Source of the DNA: Globisporangium splendens
Lineage: Eukaryota > Oomycota > Peronosporomycetes > Pythiales > Pythiaceae
Length of the DNA stretch: 64,000 nucleotides
Direction of reading: 5' to 3'
NCBI GenBank assembly: GCA_006386115.1
Contig: VFIW01000067.1
Coordinates: 1 to 64,000 of the forward strand
Shown here: piece by piece, positions 1 to 10,831 of the stretch
Numbering within the stretch: position 1 is the stretch's first letter
How the letters are laid out: the number at the start of each line of letters is the position of its first letter
Translations under genes and position numbers: made by a program
The notes under the pieces: generated by a model
Told to the model about the DNA's origin: nothing
The model's database searches: none
The model's input: only the letters and a program-made list of their open reading frames with translations

Positions 1-1670
1 CGTCGCGGAGTTCAGCGTGGATGAGTCGGGCGTCGTGCACAAGTCGGTCGTGCGCGACTTGACTCCGTTCGATGGCGTCACGGTCGACCTCGGCGGCAGC
101 GTGAACACGAGCAAGGATTTTCCCGACCACGTCATCGTGTCGATCAACAAGCGCGACCCCAAGCTCTTCGACGCGTACAAGATTCACATCCCGACGGGAG
201 ATCTGGAGCTTGAAGTGGAAAACCCCGGCGACGTCGCGGGCTGGATCGTGAATGCGGATTTCCAAGTGTGGGGCGCGTCGATCGCGAACCCCACTGACGG
301 CAGCGAGACTCTGCGTGTGCGTCCATCGCTCGCGAACAAGGACGCCGCGGCATGGAAGTCGTTGGCGACGTGGCCGCACGGCGAAACGTGCGTCATGCAC
401 AAGTTCAACAAGGACAACACGGGTGTGTACGTCCAGACGAGTCTGTCGCACCAGCCGGGCGGCTCGGACTTCAACACGAGCCGCTTCGTGCTGCTCTCGG
501 TCGAAGACGGCACGGAGCTCGATGTGCTCGCGCACGATCTCCAATGCGACGTCTCGTCGGTCTGGTTCAACGACAACTCGCACGAGCCCGAGTACGCGGT
601 CTTTGATTACACAAAGCCACGCATCGAGGTGCTCGACGACAGCGTGCGCACCGACATCTACCGGCTGCAGGCGTTGGTGCTGGGCCACTTGACGCTCGTG
701 AGCGCAAGCGACGACAACTTGACGTGGCTGTACGCGGACATTCGTGACGATGCGTCGCTCAAGTACTACATTTTCCTGCGCCGCAGTGGCGCAGCCCGAG
801 CTCTCCAAGTACACGCTGGCGCCGATGACGCCGTACGTGATCCAGACGTCGGACAACGAAGACATGGTGCTGTATCTGACGCTGCCTGTTGGCATCAAGA
901 CCGAGAACCTGCCGTTCGTGCTCAACGTGCACGGTGGACCATGGGGACGCGATAGCTGGGGGTTGAATCCGACCCACCAACTGTTTGCTAACCGCGGCTA
1001 CGGCGTCATCTCGGTCAACTTCCGAGCTTCCGCAGGACTCGGCAAGCGCTGGTGCAACTTGGGCGACCAGCAGTGGGGAGCCACGATGCAGCAGGATCTC
1101 ACTGACACGGTCGAGTGGGCCGTCCAGCAAGGGTACGCCGACAAGGACCGCGTCGCGATCTACGGCGGTAGTTACGGCGGCTACGCCGTGCTTGCGGGTC
1201 TCGCGTTCACGCCCGACGTGTACGTGTGCGGCGTCGACATTGTCGGTCCGTCGCACATCAAGACTCTGTTGCAGAGCATCCCGCCGTACTGGGAACCGAT
1301 GAAGAAGATGCTGCAGCTCCGCGTGGGGGACGTCGAGAACGACCAGGTGCTGAACGAGCGCATCTCGCCGTTCTACCACGCCGACAAGATCACCAAGCCG
1401 CTGCTCATCGCACAGGGCAAGAACGATCCGCGCGTTAAGCAGGCCGAGTCCGACCAGATCGCGAAAAAGCTTTTCGAGAACAAGCACGACGTGCAGTACA
1501 TTCTGTACACGGACGAGGGCCACGGCTTCGCGCGACCGGCCAACAAACTCGAGTTCATCTCGCGCGTCGAAACGTTCTTCGTGCAGTACCTCGGCGGCCG
1601 CAAGTTGCCGCTGGACGAGAGCCTCATCGAAGGCAACTCGGCCGTCGAGATCGACGTTTCCGCTCTCTAA
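1..1670 (+). pseudogene. S9-family prolyl oligopeptidase (acylaminoacyl-peptidase type), 5' partial, frame broken near 770-786
   Basis: The reading frame is already open at the window edge, so the N-terminus is missing. The first part (to about 785) reads as the beta-propeller region. The second part is an alpha/beta-hydrolase domain with GGSYGG (nucleophile Ser codon 1170-1172), an Asp in GKNDPR (about 1423) and a His in DEGHGF (1521-1523), the S9 Ser-Asp-His triad. The enzyme would cleave short or blocked peptides. The frame shifts after KYYIF and resumes at VAQPELSKY (786). A family propeller strand seems shortened here, so a deletion with net frame change is more likely than a homopolymer slip. 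No intron of usable length spans the break. It ends at a TAA at 1668-1670, convergent with the epimerase gene. It could be a pseudogene or an assembly error. Confidence 0.8.
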
Positions 1671-1981
1671 CCAGTCTGGATTTCTAGCTCGTTTTCTCAG
1701 GTGAGACTGACGAAGTTCGATATTCGTTAGTTTGGAGTTGGTTATTCCGTTGAGCTCGCCAGCGTCATTGTTAAAGTGCTGTTTGTCTGGCAATGTGCGC
1801 GTGGAAGCAGTTGGCAGTTTTTGTATTTTCATAAGATGAGATCCTGTTTCCCTGTGATAAAATGGCGATAGCGTGTGGGCGATGACGAGCGGATATACTC
1901 TTCCACTTGCGTCTCTGTCTTTCTGGTAACTTTATACATACAAATCAAAAACGATGACATCGGATTGGGGGACATTCTCCT
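1671..1981. other. Convergent intergenic spacer
   Basis: This is AT-richer spacer between two genes that end toward each other. I see no coding signal or repeat in it. It presumably carries both 3' UTRs. Confidence 0.5.
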
Positions 1982-3028
1982 CTAGTTCTCCTTGACATAG
2001 AACTCGGAATACCACTCCCAGGTCTTCTTCAGACCGTCGTGGAGCGGCGTCGTGGGCTGGTACCCGAGCAAGGTCTTGGCCTTACTCACATCGGCGCTCG
2101 TGCGTGGCACATCACCTGGCTGATCCGGCAGGTAGTTGATCTTGGCTTTCTTGCCCACGAGCTTTTCGATAGTCGCGATGAACTCGGTCAAGAAAATCGG
2201 ATTGCCGTGACCCAGGTTGAACACTTCGCAGCCGTGGCCCTTGTCGAGACTCAGCAGCACACCCTGCACGATGTCGTCCACGTACGTGTAGTCGCGCGAC
2301 GACGTGCCGTCGCCGTACTGGTCAATCGCGATGTCCTTGGCGATGCGGTCCATGAACTTAAACGGCGCCATGTCCGGGCGACCGCGCGGTCCATACACCG
2401 TGAAGAAGCGCAGTCCGATCGTGTCCAGCTTGTACAGGTGGTGGTACGTGTGCGCGAGCAGCTCGCAGCTCTTCTTGGTCGCAGCGTACGGGCTCACGGG
2501 GAAGTCCACCACGTCATCCTCGCTGAACGACGACTTCAAGCTGCCGCCGTACACGGAACTCGACGACGCGTACACAAACTTCTGGATCCCGAACTCGCGG
2601 CACGCGTCCAAGAGCACGGTCGTCGCCGTCACGTTCGAGTGGATGTACAGTAGCGGGTTGTCGATACTCGGACGCACACCGGCGCGGGCGGCCAAGTGGA
2701 TCATCGAGTCCGGCTTGGTCTCTTTGATCACGCGACGCACGAGTTGCTGATCGCACAGGTCGCCGATGTACACCGCGACACGCTCGCTCGAGAACGTGGA
2801 CACGAGGTAGTCGAGGTTGGACTGCTTGAGTTTGACGTCGTAGTAGTCGTTCATCTCGTCGATGATCACCACGTCGTCTCCGCGCTCAAGAAGCGCCTTG
2901 GACGTGTGGAAGCCGATGAAGCCCGCGGCGCCAGTCACGAGCACGCGGCGGCGCGTGACGCTGAGCGAGCGGCTGCGCAGCGCGAGTTCCGCGGGGGTGC
3001 CGACAGTGAACGAAGGTGTGGGGGACAT
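1982..3028 (-). CDS. UDP-glucuronate 4-epimerase-like NAD-dependent sugar epimerase
   Basis: Single exon, 348 aa from the first ATG (3026-3028); the open frame upstream of it has only a TTG. A Rossmann GAAGFIG glycine motif lies about 35 residues in, followed by a YDLD-like region. The active site is of the short-chain dehydrogenase type: a Ser-rich SSSSVYG loop and YAATK supplying Tyr and Lys. Downstream RFFTVYGPRGRPDMA is typical of UDP-GlcA 4-epimerases (GAE/CapI group), which make UDP-galacturonate for wall or glycan synthesis. There is no membrane anchor after the chosen start, so a cytosolic enzyme is likely. The plant enzymes instead carry an N-terminal membrane span. Substrate is inferred from family resemblance; UDP-glucose 4-epimerase is less likely. 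Confidence 0.85.
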   Translation of the reverse strand: MSPTPSFTVGTPAELALRSRSLSVTRRRVLVTGAAGFIGFHTSKALLERGDDVVIIDEMNDYYDVKLKQSNLDYLVSTFSSERVAVYIGDLCDQQLVRRVIKETKPDSMIHLAARAGVRPSIDNPLLYIHSNVTATTVLLDACREFGIQKFVYASSSSVYGGSLKSSFSEDDVVDFPVSPYAATKKSCELLAHTYHHLYKLDTIGLRFFTVYGPRGRPDMAPFKFMDRIAKDIAIDQYGDGTSSRDYTYVDDIVQGVLLSLDKGHGCEVFNLGHGNPIFLTEFIATIEKLVGKKAKINYLPDQPGDVPRTSADVSKAKTLLGYQPTTPLHDGLKKTWEWYSEFYVKEN

Positions 3029-4717
3029 GGTGGCAGAAATAAGGAGAGGGCTGGTTGTTGTCAATTGGAGCGCAGATTCCGGACTGACGCTGCAGGTCAA
3101 GGTGGTCACGAGAAGCACAAATCGACAGATGCGGAAACAGGGAGAGGGGGCTGCTGGGTGGCTGGGCAAGCGGATGGCTTCTTTTGACTGAGCTTCGCGT
3201 TGCTGCAGAGCTGATGGAGTGCGTCGAAGCGGATGGGCAGGTTGGTTATGCTTCGCGTTTGACTCGGATCAGGGGAGACCGTCACTCTGCGCAGCGGACG
3301 AGCGCGCCGTCCACCAATCAGCGCGGCGGACAGCGCCACGCCGTCCGACATCCGCCTCCCCGACCCCCACACAACAATACGTGATCAGTAAAACGGAGCG
3401 ACGAGGCGATGGGATGCCTCTAGTTAGGAGACCAGTGACAGTGATTGTTGCTTTTACACGCGATGGCTCAATAAAGTTTATGTTACAATAAGCTTCGATC
3501 TAGCTACTCTGAAATGCAATGGTTGAGCTTGCTCTGTGAAGGAGACTGTAGAATGGCATATGGAGGTTGAAGGCTCCTGTGAGAAAGTTCAGCAAATAGT
3601 GGATGCATAGGTAAACATGGCTTGGGTGGTCCATCGACATCTGCTTGGGCGGCAGTGGGGAGATTCTCGCTCTCACACGGATGCATCCAAAGAGCGCTTT
3701 CTTTCTCCTGGTTGTCTGTCGACTTTTGCTTGGACAGCACACACCCGCCAAATGCCAAGCTGCCAATTGCGCCAAATGCACCAGTTTGCCAGCATCAACA
3801 GGAAGGAAGAAAAAACAAAAAGAGAGACGATCCGCCATGTGAAACGCTTCGTTTGTGTAGTTTACACTTTCGGTACAAAATAATCAACCACCACTCACTT
3901 CGAAAAACAAACAAACAACTGGTCGATTTTTACAGTGACTCCAAAATGTGCAATATCTTATGGCCAGTAGTTTAACTGGACTTGTTCATCAGTTTTGGTG
4001 GTGGGAATCTTCCGAGTTCTTATCCTAACTTTCCCTCTTCAATTTTTTCTTTTGGATGCGATGCACACTGCGTGAGAAGCAAAGAGCCCACGATGGCGTG
4101 TCCAAGATGCGCCTCGCAACAAGAGGAGAGGGATGTTCACCGAGCGTTGCCGCGAGCTCTGGAGTGTGCATCATGGATGGGCTCAGGACTGTAGGCATAA
4201 ACGCGTGGGTCTGGATCATGATTCAGAAATTGCCGACGATCTTCAGGAGAGAGAGGAGAGAATGTTTGCAGATGAGTTCGTAATTTTGACGAGTGGATTC
4301 ATCTTGCAGTGTGACGAATACACTCGAGAGCTGTTTTTCGGAACTCGAGAATGCAGCAATTCTCTATTTTTGCACTGCTTTTCAAGGCTCGAAATGTCAA
4401 GAACCACTTCAACTTCGTGTTGCTTGTCGAAAGTTCTCGTCATTATTGTCGATATTGTCAATCATAATATTTCGACAACATGACATCATTGTGAGTTTGC
4501 ACATGACTCGACAGCTGCCTTTTCGACATGTTTGATATCTGATATCGACACTCTCGACACCAAAATGTGGAACATAAACTGGGACCCCTTCCGTTCGTTC
4601 TCTCGAGCGCCTCAAACAGAAAGCGATCATCAATTGCAGGAAAAAAAAGCTGAAGCAAGAGATCCACGCGGCGCCTCCAAGCAGCAAAATCCCACACTCG
4701 ATAGCAGCAGCAGCAGC
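3029..4717. other. Divergent intergenic region of about 1.7 kb
   Basis: This lies between the epimerase start and the CPBP-protein start, so it should hold both promoters. It is AT-richer than the flanks and I found only short unrelated frames. An in-frame ATG at 4565 could extend the CPBP protein upstream, but it is followed by an A-rich tract more like 5' UTR. No tRNA or repeat was recognised. Confidence 0.5.
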
Positions 4718-6524
4718 ATGGGCAAGCGCGGCAGCGGAGCGGGCAAGCGTCCGAGCAGCCAGAGCGGCTCTGTGGCGTCCACGGCGTCGAGCAACTACGG
4801 CACGATCATCCACATGACGGCGCTGCCTGGAGCAGACCACGCTGCGCCATCGCCACCGCCCAAGAAGTCGAGCGAGGGCAAGAACATCTGGGAAGAGTAC
4901 TACCCGCTCATCCAGCCGCCGCACCAGTACCACAACAACGGCCGCGGCGCGTCCAATTATTTCTTCCACGGCATGTTCTCGTCCGACGTGCTCATGGCGT
5001 ACCGCGACGCAGTGCTCGCGTACCTCGTCTCGCTCTTTTCGATGGTGGTGCTCGCGATCACGGGTCTCGTGTTCTGCAAGGAGTGGGGGGTTGTGCCGAA
5101 CAGCCCCGTCGTGTTCGCGTTCCGCGCGCTCTGGATCATCAGCCCGGCGATCGCGTCCTTTGCGCTCCGAAACAGTTGAGTTCTCGCTTTGGATATGGGT
5201 GCTTGGGTTACGCCCGCAGGATGGTCTGTCTCGTTTTTATTGATTAACCTATCGTCTGTGCTGCAGTTGCGGACCAACGGCTGCAAGCGTGCAACACACC
5301 GTCGCACTGGAACATCCCGCCGTTCCACCATCTCTTCCGATGCTTCCCGACGCGCGCGATGTTGCGGCTCTCGCTCTTGAGCTACGCGATCCCCGTGCTC
5401 TGCGAGTTGGCCGCGTTTTCATTCACAGCGGCCACTCGAATGGTCAATCCGGTGTGTTTTTCACAAGCAAGATAGAGATTTTGTGTTGACTGTGTGTGTG
5501 CTGATTTGTCTGATGGTGTTGGATTTTGTGTCTGTGAAACAGTTCAATCGAGTCTTTGTGCAGAAACTGGAGATGGTGTTTAGCTTCAACGACGTCGACG
5601 CGCTCGACTCGGGGCTGGTGTTCTATGTGTTCTACATCAGCATTTTGGGCATCTTCTGGGACCCATTGCCGCCCAAGCGATATGATCTGGGACTCGCAAT
5701 GGGTGTTCATCCACTAGGTGTGTGTCCGTGCTGTTCAGTTGTGACTTGCACCTCTGTGCGTTGGCATGAGAGTTGACATATACGCCTCAAATCCTGTGTG
5801 TTCGACTAGGATGCAGCTGGTTCCTTATTTCAATCGTGCAAGAAATCGGGTGGAGCGGATCATTGTACCCTGGTACGTACCACAGTTTCCCTGATTTTTA
5901 TGGGTTTCCCATCTGACGACACTTTCTTGCCTACAACTGGCAGCTTTGGAGATTGTATTCAGCCACAGCACGATTCTCGCGTCCGCGATTACGGGGATGA
6001 TCTGGGCGATGTGGCACTGGCCGATGATCATCGTTGACGCCTTGGACATGGTGCCCGAAGGATCGGGGTACGCGGTTGTGGAGACTCGCGAGTTCCACTT
6101 GATCTACGTGCTCTCAGCGTTCACGCTGCTGCTCGTCGGATCGCGGATCACCATGTGCTGGATCCAGGGCAACTCGTGTTACGTGATCTGGTCGAGCGTC
6201 GTGTACCACGCCACCCACAAGCTGTACGGAAGCCTTGTTCATACGCAGATGCTCTCGTTGTTGACTGAGTTGACGAGATTGACTTGTTTGTTTGCGGCTA
6301 GATTCATCATCAGCGTGTTTGGGCAGCTCACGGCGCCGTTGTACGGCAAGACGAAGTTGTTCAGCTACTTCAGCTCCGAGGCGTCGGTGTGTGTGCTCGT
6401 GACCGTGTGGTTCTCGACGTGCATTTTGTCGCAGATGTTCCGCTGGACCAACATTTTGCCGATCTTGCGTCGTCCCGCGGCCGCTGCAGCAGCGTTTGCT
6501 GTATCGCGTGCGAATGCTGCGTGA
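4718..6524 (+). CDS. CPBP-family (CAAX protease/Abi-like) multi-spanning membrane protein, catalytic motifs altered
   Basis: Six exons: 4718-5174, 5267-5451, 5543-5717, 5810-5872, 5944-6223, 6302-6524, giving 460 aa. All introns are GT-AG. The N-terminal ~80 residues are Ser/Pro-rich and presumably cytosolic, followed by several hydrophobic segments. CPBP landmarks appear in order: QEIGWSG (exon 4), GMIWAMWHWP (exon 5), YHATHKL followed by FIISVFGQLTAP across the last junction. CPBP proteases normally have EExxxR, FxxxH and a third His/Asn motif and cleave prenylated CAAX proteins in the ER. Here the first Glu is Gln, the Arg is Ser and the Asn position is Lys, so activity is doubtful. The last intron (6224-6301, 78 nt) has no in-frame stop, so a retained form is possible; splicing restores a better family match. 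Start chosen at the ATG after the AGC repeats. Confidence 0.8.
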
Positions 6525-7182
6525 CGCCAAAGCCGACAGGAACCGAGGTCTTGGGTTTGCGTGAGGCTGGTTTATAAGTAGTTGTTGTTGTCATTTTTCA
6601 TCGTTGACAGTGTCCATCCGAGACGGTCGTTCTTCTGCATTTCAGCTGTCTATCAAACAAAACACTTGTGCCGTATTTAAAACAAAACACAAATTCAGTC
6701 AACTGGGAGTAAATGAAAGTAGAAAATGTCTTCCTCACATGGACAAGTTTGCCAATGAGCGAAGTGGCGGTTGCAAAAGCAACGCTCTGTCGAAGCACCA
6801 AAATCGTTAAGAACAGCCATCGATATCTGCTGTGTGTCAAAAACAACCGCAATTCAAATTTGAGTTGTGATGGGACCACCAATCAAACAAAACAAAAGAA
6901 AAGAAAAGAAAACAGCGCGGTCACTCAATCTTGAGGAAGTGTCCAATATCGCACCTGGTTTTGTGAAATGACCCTTTTTGACCTACCAGATCCTCTTCCC
7001 AAATCAGTCAGTCGTTCTCAGGCGACCACTCGTGCAAAGAGGGTGGCAACATCAAACAGCAGGCAACTGAAGGCAGCCAGCGTTGCGTGCGTCCGCGCTC
7101 CTTCCCTCCTCCTCCCCCAGCACTCCGCTTCAGTCTCCCTCCGCACAACCACCACCACTGCAAGAGCTGTCCGTAGGAGAGC
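6525..7182. other. Intergenic spacer
   Basis: About 660 nt between two plus-strand genes. It contains an A-rich run near 6885-6915. I see no gene, RNA or repeat array. It is presumably the 3' UTR of the CPBP gene and the promoter of the antiporter gene. Confidence 0.5.
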
Positions 7183-9617
7183 ATGGGCGTCTTCCACCTC
7201 TCGCCGCGACGCGCGATCGCCGCCGTCTACGCACTCACGACGCTGCTGCTGCTCGCTGCTGTCGCCTCCGCCAAGCAGACTGCGCTGCTTGAACTCAATG
7301 CACGTCGTGCTGTGTGTTTGTGTATGCCTATCTCTCTGGTTTCGTGGGGACTGAAGGTATATGCTTGTGCTGCTGTTGTTCTTTCTGGTAGACGCCGACG
7401 GTGATCCTGCAGCATGTGCCATTCACGGCCGCGATCCAATTGAACGCTTTGAAAAATGGTAAATGCGCGCATATCTGTTTGGCCTGTTATTTGCGGCTGA
7501 CCCTTCTCTGTTTTGTGTATATGTGTGTAGGCACCGTGTACCCTCGCTACTTGTCTTATTCGCTGGAAGACAGCAACGGCGTGCTGCTGAAGAACGGCAC
7601 GTTTGAGACGCTGGACGCCGAGGGCAATTACAACTCGGCGTTCACGCAGCTCGCCAAGCAGCTCGCGATTGGAACGTACGGCACGCACACGATCACGACC
7701 ACGGTCACGGCGATCCCTGCGCCGCTTGCTGTTGGAGAGAGCAACGGCAACGGCACCGCGAATGTTTCCTCCTCCGAAGCGGAGACCATCGTGCCGTTCT
7801 CGCTCACGGTCACCTCGGATGTGTTTGTGACGCCCGGATGGGTCTCGCTGCTGCCACCGCTGGTGACGCTGGTGATGTCGGCGGTGCTGAGTCAGGTGCT
7901 TATTGCGCTGCTGGCGGGCATCTGGTGCGGCGCGACCATCGTGGCGCAGGGCAACCCGTTTGTCGGCTTCCTGCGCACGTTTGATCAGTACTGGGTCAAC
8001 GCGTTTGTGGACGACGGTCACGCGGGCGTGCTGCTGTTCACGATCATCCTCGGCGGCACGATCGGCGTGGTCCAGAAGGGCGGTGGCGGCCACGGTCTCG
8101 CGCTGCTGGCCAAGGAGTACATGACGACGTCGCTGCGCATGCAGCTCTCGACGTGGCTGCTCTGTCTGCTCATCTTCTTCGACGACTACTCGTGCATCCT
8201 GATCATCGGCAACTCGCTGCGCCAAGTGCTGAGCCAAACGGGCGTCAGTCGCGAGAAATTTGCCGCCATCATCCACGTCATCGGCGTCTGTCTGCCATCC
8301 ATGGGTACGTCTGTGAGTGTGAATTGCGTCATGGTGAATTGCGCCGTAGTGACAGCAACTAACTAGCCACTCTCTCATTGTTTTTGTGATCTTGCAGCGC
8401 CCGTGAGTTCGTGGATCGGAGTCGAAATCGGGTACGTCTCCGAGCAGCTCCGTGAACTGAAACTCGACTGGGACCCGTTCGTGACGTGTCTGTCGTGTCT
8501 GCACTACCGGTTCTTCCCGATCCTGTTCATCGGATTCATCTTCATCACGATCATCTGCGAAAAGGACTTTGGACCCATGGTGCAGTTCGAGAAGGATGCT
8601 GCGGCGTCGCCGATCCAGACCGGGTACATGACGCCCGTCGACATGGGACCATGTGCGAGTCCCGTGCCTGAGCTCGGTCCTCTTGAGCCTGACACGAAGA
8701 AGCCCATGCGCTGGCAGAACGCCGTGTTCCCGTTCGTGACGATCATTGTGCTGACGTTCTCAGGCATGATCCTCGACGGGTACTCGCGACTATGCGCCGT
8801 CGACCCGGATGGTTCGTATGGTCTGCTTGACGCGCTGAGCAACTGCAACTCCGTCTCGGCGCTCATCCGTGCGTCGGCTGCTGGCTGGGCGCTCGCCGTG
8901 GCCATGCTGCTGTTGCAACGCATCGTGACGCTGGACGAAGCCACCAAGGCTTGGATGGAGGGTGTCAAGGACGTGCTGGACCCAACGCTCGTGCTCATCC
9001 TCGCATGGGCGCTTGGCACCGTGATCGGCGAAGTCAACGTCGCGCAGTTCATCGCGACCGCGGTCGGTGATGCGATCCAAAAGCAGTACATCCCGGCGAT
9101 CGCGTCGCTGCTGTGCTTTGTCGTGTCATTCGCGACGGGCAGCTCGTTCGGCACGATGGCGATCATGTTCCCAATCATCTCGCCGCTTTCGTACTCGATC
9201 AGCGGCGGCGACGCCAGCAACTTGCGTCAATGCTTTGGCGCCATCCTGGGCTCGTCTGTGTTCGGCAACATTTGCTCGCCAATCGCCGACACCTCGATCT
9301 TGGCGGCGTTGGCAGCAAACATCCCGCTGCAGAGCCACATCCGAAGCATCCTGCCTTACGCACTGCTGGTCGGCGTCGTGTCGCTCGTCGGTGGCACGCT
9401 GCCGACGGGCATGAACCTGTTCAGCACGTTCACGGCGTTCGGCGCGTGCCTCGCGGTGCTGCTGCTCGTGGTGTTTTTCTGCGGCACGCGCGTCAACTCG
9501 CGGTACCGCGCGCTCTCGTCGTGCAGCTTCCTGAGCGCGTCGCCGCCGTCGTCCAAGTACAACAACAACAACGGCGGTGGCTCCAGTGGCGAAAACCGGC
9601 CACTGCTGTCTGCCTGA
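7183..9617 (+). CDS. NhaC-type Na+/H+ antiporter family protein with signal peptide
   Basis: Four exons: 7183-7311, 7392-7458, 7531-8304, 8398-9617, giving 729 aa. The protein starts with a basic then hydrophobic leader (residues about 10-30, ending ASA), followed by a ~190-residue soluble region with N-glycosylation-like NGT/NVS sites. About ten to twelve hydrophobic segments come next. Family landmarks include LGGTIGVVQKGGG, the acidic FFDDYSC within a membrane segment, PSMAPVSSWIGVEIG spanning the last junction, and SPIADTSI. These fit the Na_H_antiporter (NhaC/MleN-like) fold, exchanging Na+ (or an organic anion) for protons across a membrane. The extended extracytoplasmic N-terminus is typical of eukaryotic members. 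The exact substrate is not visible. The tail is Ser/Asn-rich and cytosolic. The second intron (72 nt) is stop-free in frame. Confidence 0.88.
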
Positions 9618-9875
9618 ACCAGTTTTTTGTGTGTCCCTTTCTGAGTTAGATTGATGCATTTTACACAATTTTGATTGGTCATTATCCTCGATTTTACTGC
9701 ATGATACCCAATGAAAACGTCTGCAAATTGTCAAGTTATCAAGTCAAAATGATGGAACGTACAACATTTTGCAGGCTTTTTTCACGAACAAGGTGAATGA
9801 TGTCTGCTGCTGGTAGCCTCAGTTTACTTGCCCAGTTTCTTGACGCCTTCGCTGACTTGCACTTCGATACGCAAG

Positions 9876-10764
9876 ATGGACGCCTTCAGATCGCGCAGCT
9901 TCCGCACGACCGTGACATCGAAGCTGAATGGCGAGTCATCCAATCTCCCACCCATCGTCAAATCGACTACGACTGCGACGACGACACCATCGCCAACTGT
10001 CGACAAAACGGCAACATACTCGTTGCATGCGCTTGCGATTGGCGACTGGGGAGTGGATCTGGGTCTGGGCTCTTGCTGCAAGCGATACCGTTCCACTGGA
10101 GTTGACAATGCCGAGTACTACAAAGACCAGCAGGCACAGCAAAATGTCGCGCACCTGCTCTCGCTTTCAGCGAAGACGCTCAAGCCAAAAGTTATCATCG
10201 GCCATGGGTAAGTGGAGTGCACACACTCAACCTCACTATTATTAGCAAGACTTTTGGTACTGCGAGGCTAGTATGCTATTCGTTAATTGCATGATGACCA
10301 GGGACAATTTCTATTTGAATGGTCTCGGGTCGGATGACGTTGCATACCGGTTCCAGAACTCGTTCGAAGCGTACTACAACCAAGATTCGCTGATCGATGT
10401 CAAGTGGGTGAGTGTCGCGGGCAATCACGATTACGGCGGTGCAATGTTCATCTGCGGGAAGTGGGACAACCAGTTTGTCAAGTGCACAACCAAAGTCGAT
10501 TTGCTCAAGCAACTGGACGAGAAGTTTACGCGTCAAAGCGGGTACAAGAGTCCATACAACGATCGCTGGCAGATGCCCGCTTGGTACTACGTCGTGACCA
10601 TCAAAGACGCCGACACTGGGGTGATGGTTGACATTTTCAACGTCGATAGGAATGCAGCTACGGTCCACAGTGGAGAGCAAATCTGCTGCCAGTGCTACGG
10701 ATACAAGACAAATTACCCCATGCTACAATCAAAATCCTACACCGTCAAATATAAGCCAGACTGA
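9876..10764 (+). pseudogene. Calcineurin-like metallophosphoesterase (purple acid phosphatase type), truncated
   Basis: Two exons (9876-10207, 10302-10764; GT-AG intron) give 264 aa. Metallophosphatase motifs present are GDWG, GDNFYLNG (across the junction), GNHDY and the CCQCYGY segment. These supply part of the two-metal site that hydrolyses phosphomonoesters. The protein stops soon after CCQCYGY, so the C-terminal motifs with the last His ligands (GHxH-like) are absent. The N-terminus (MDAFRSRSF...) is not a signal peptide, although secreted relatives in oomycetes usually have one. The most likely reading is a pseudogene remnant missing both ends. A missed upstream exon and a 3' frameshift are alternatives. 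It converges on the ankyrin-kinase gene 67 nt downstream. Confidence 0.7.
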
Positions 10765-10831
10765 AGCATCAAGCTAGAAGAAAAGCACTTTTGTTATTAT
10801 GTGATACTAGGTCATGCAGGAATATAGGCAT

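Noticed and set aside
7227..8504. 425-codon minus-strand frame in the antiporter
   Set aside because: Antisense shadow with Arg/Asp/His-rich composition over the NhaC-type exons.
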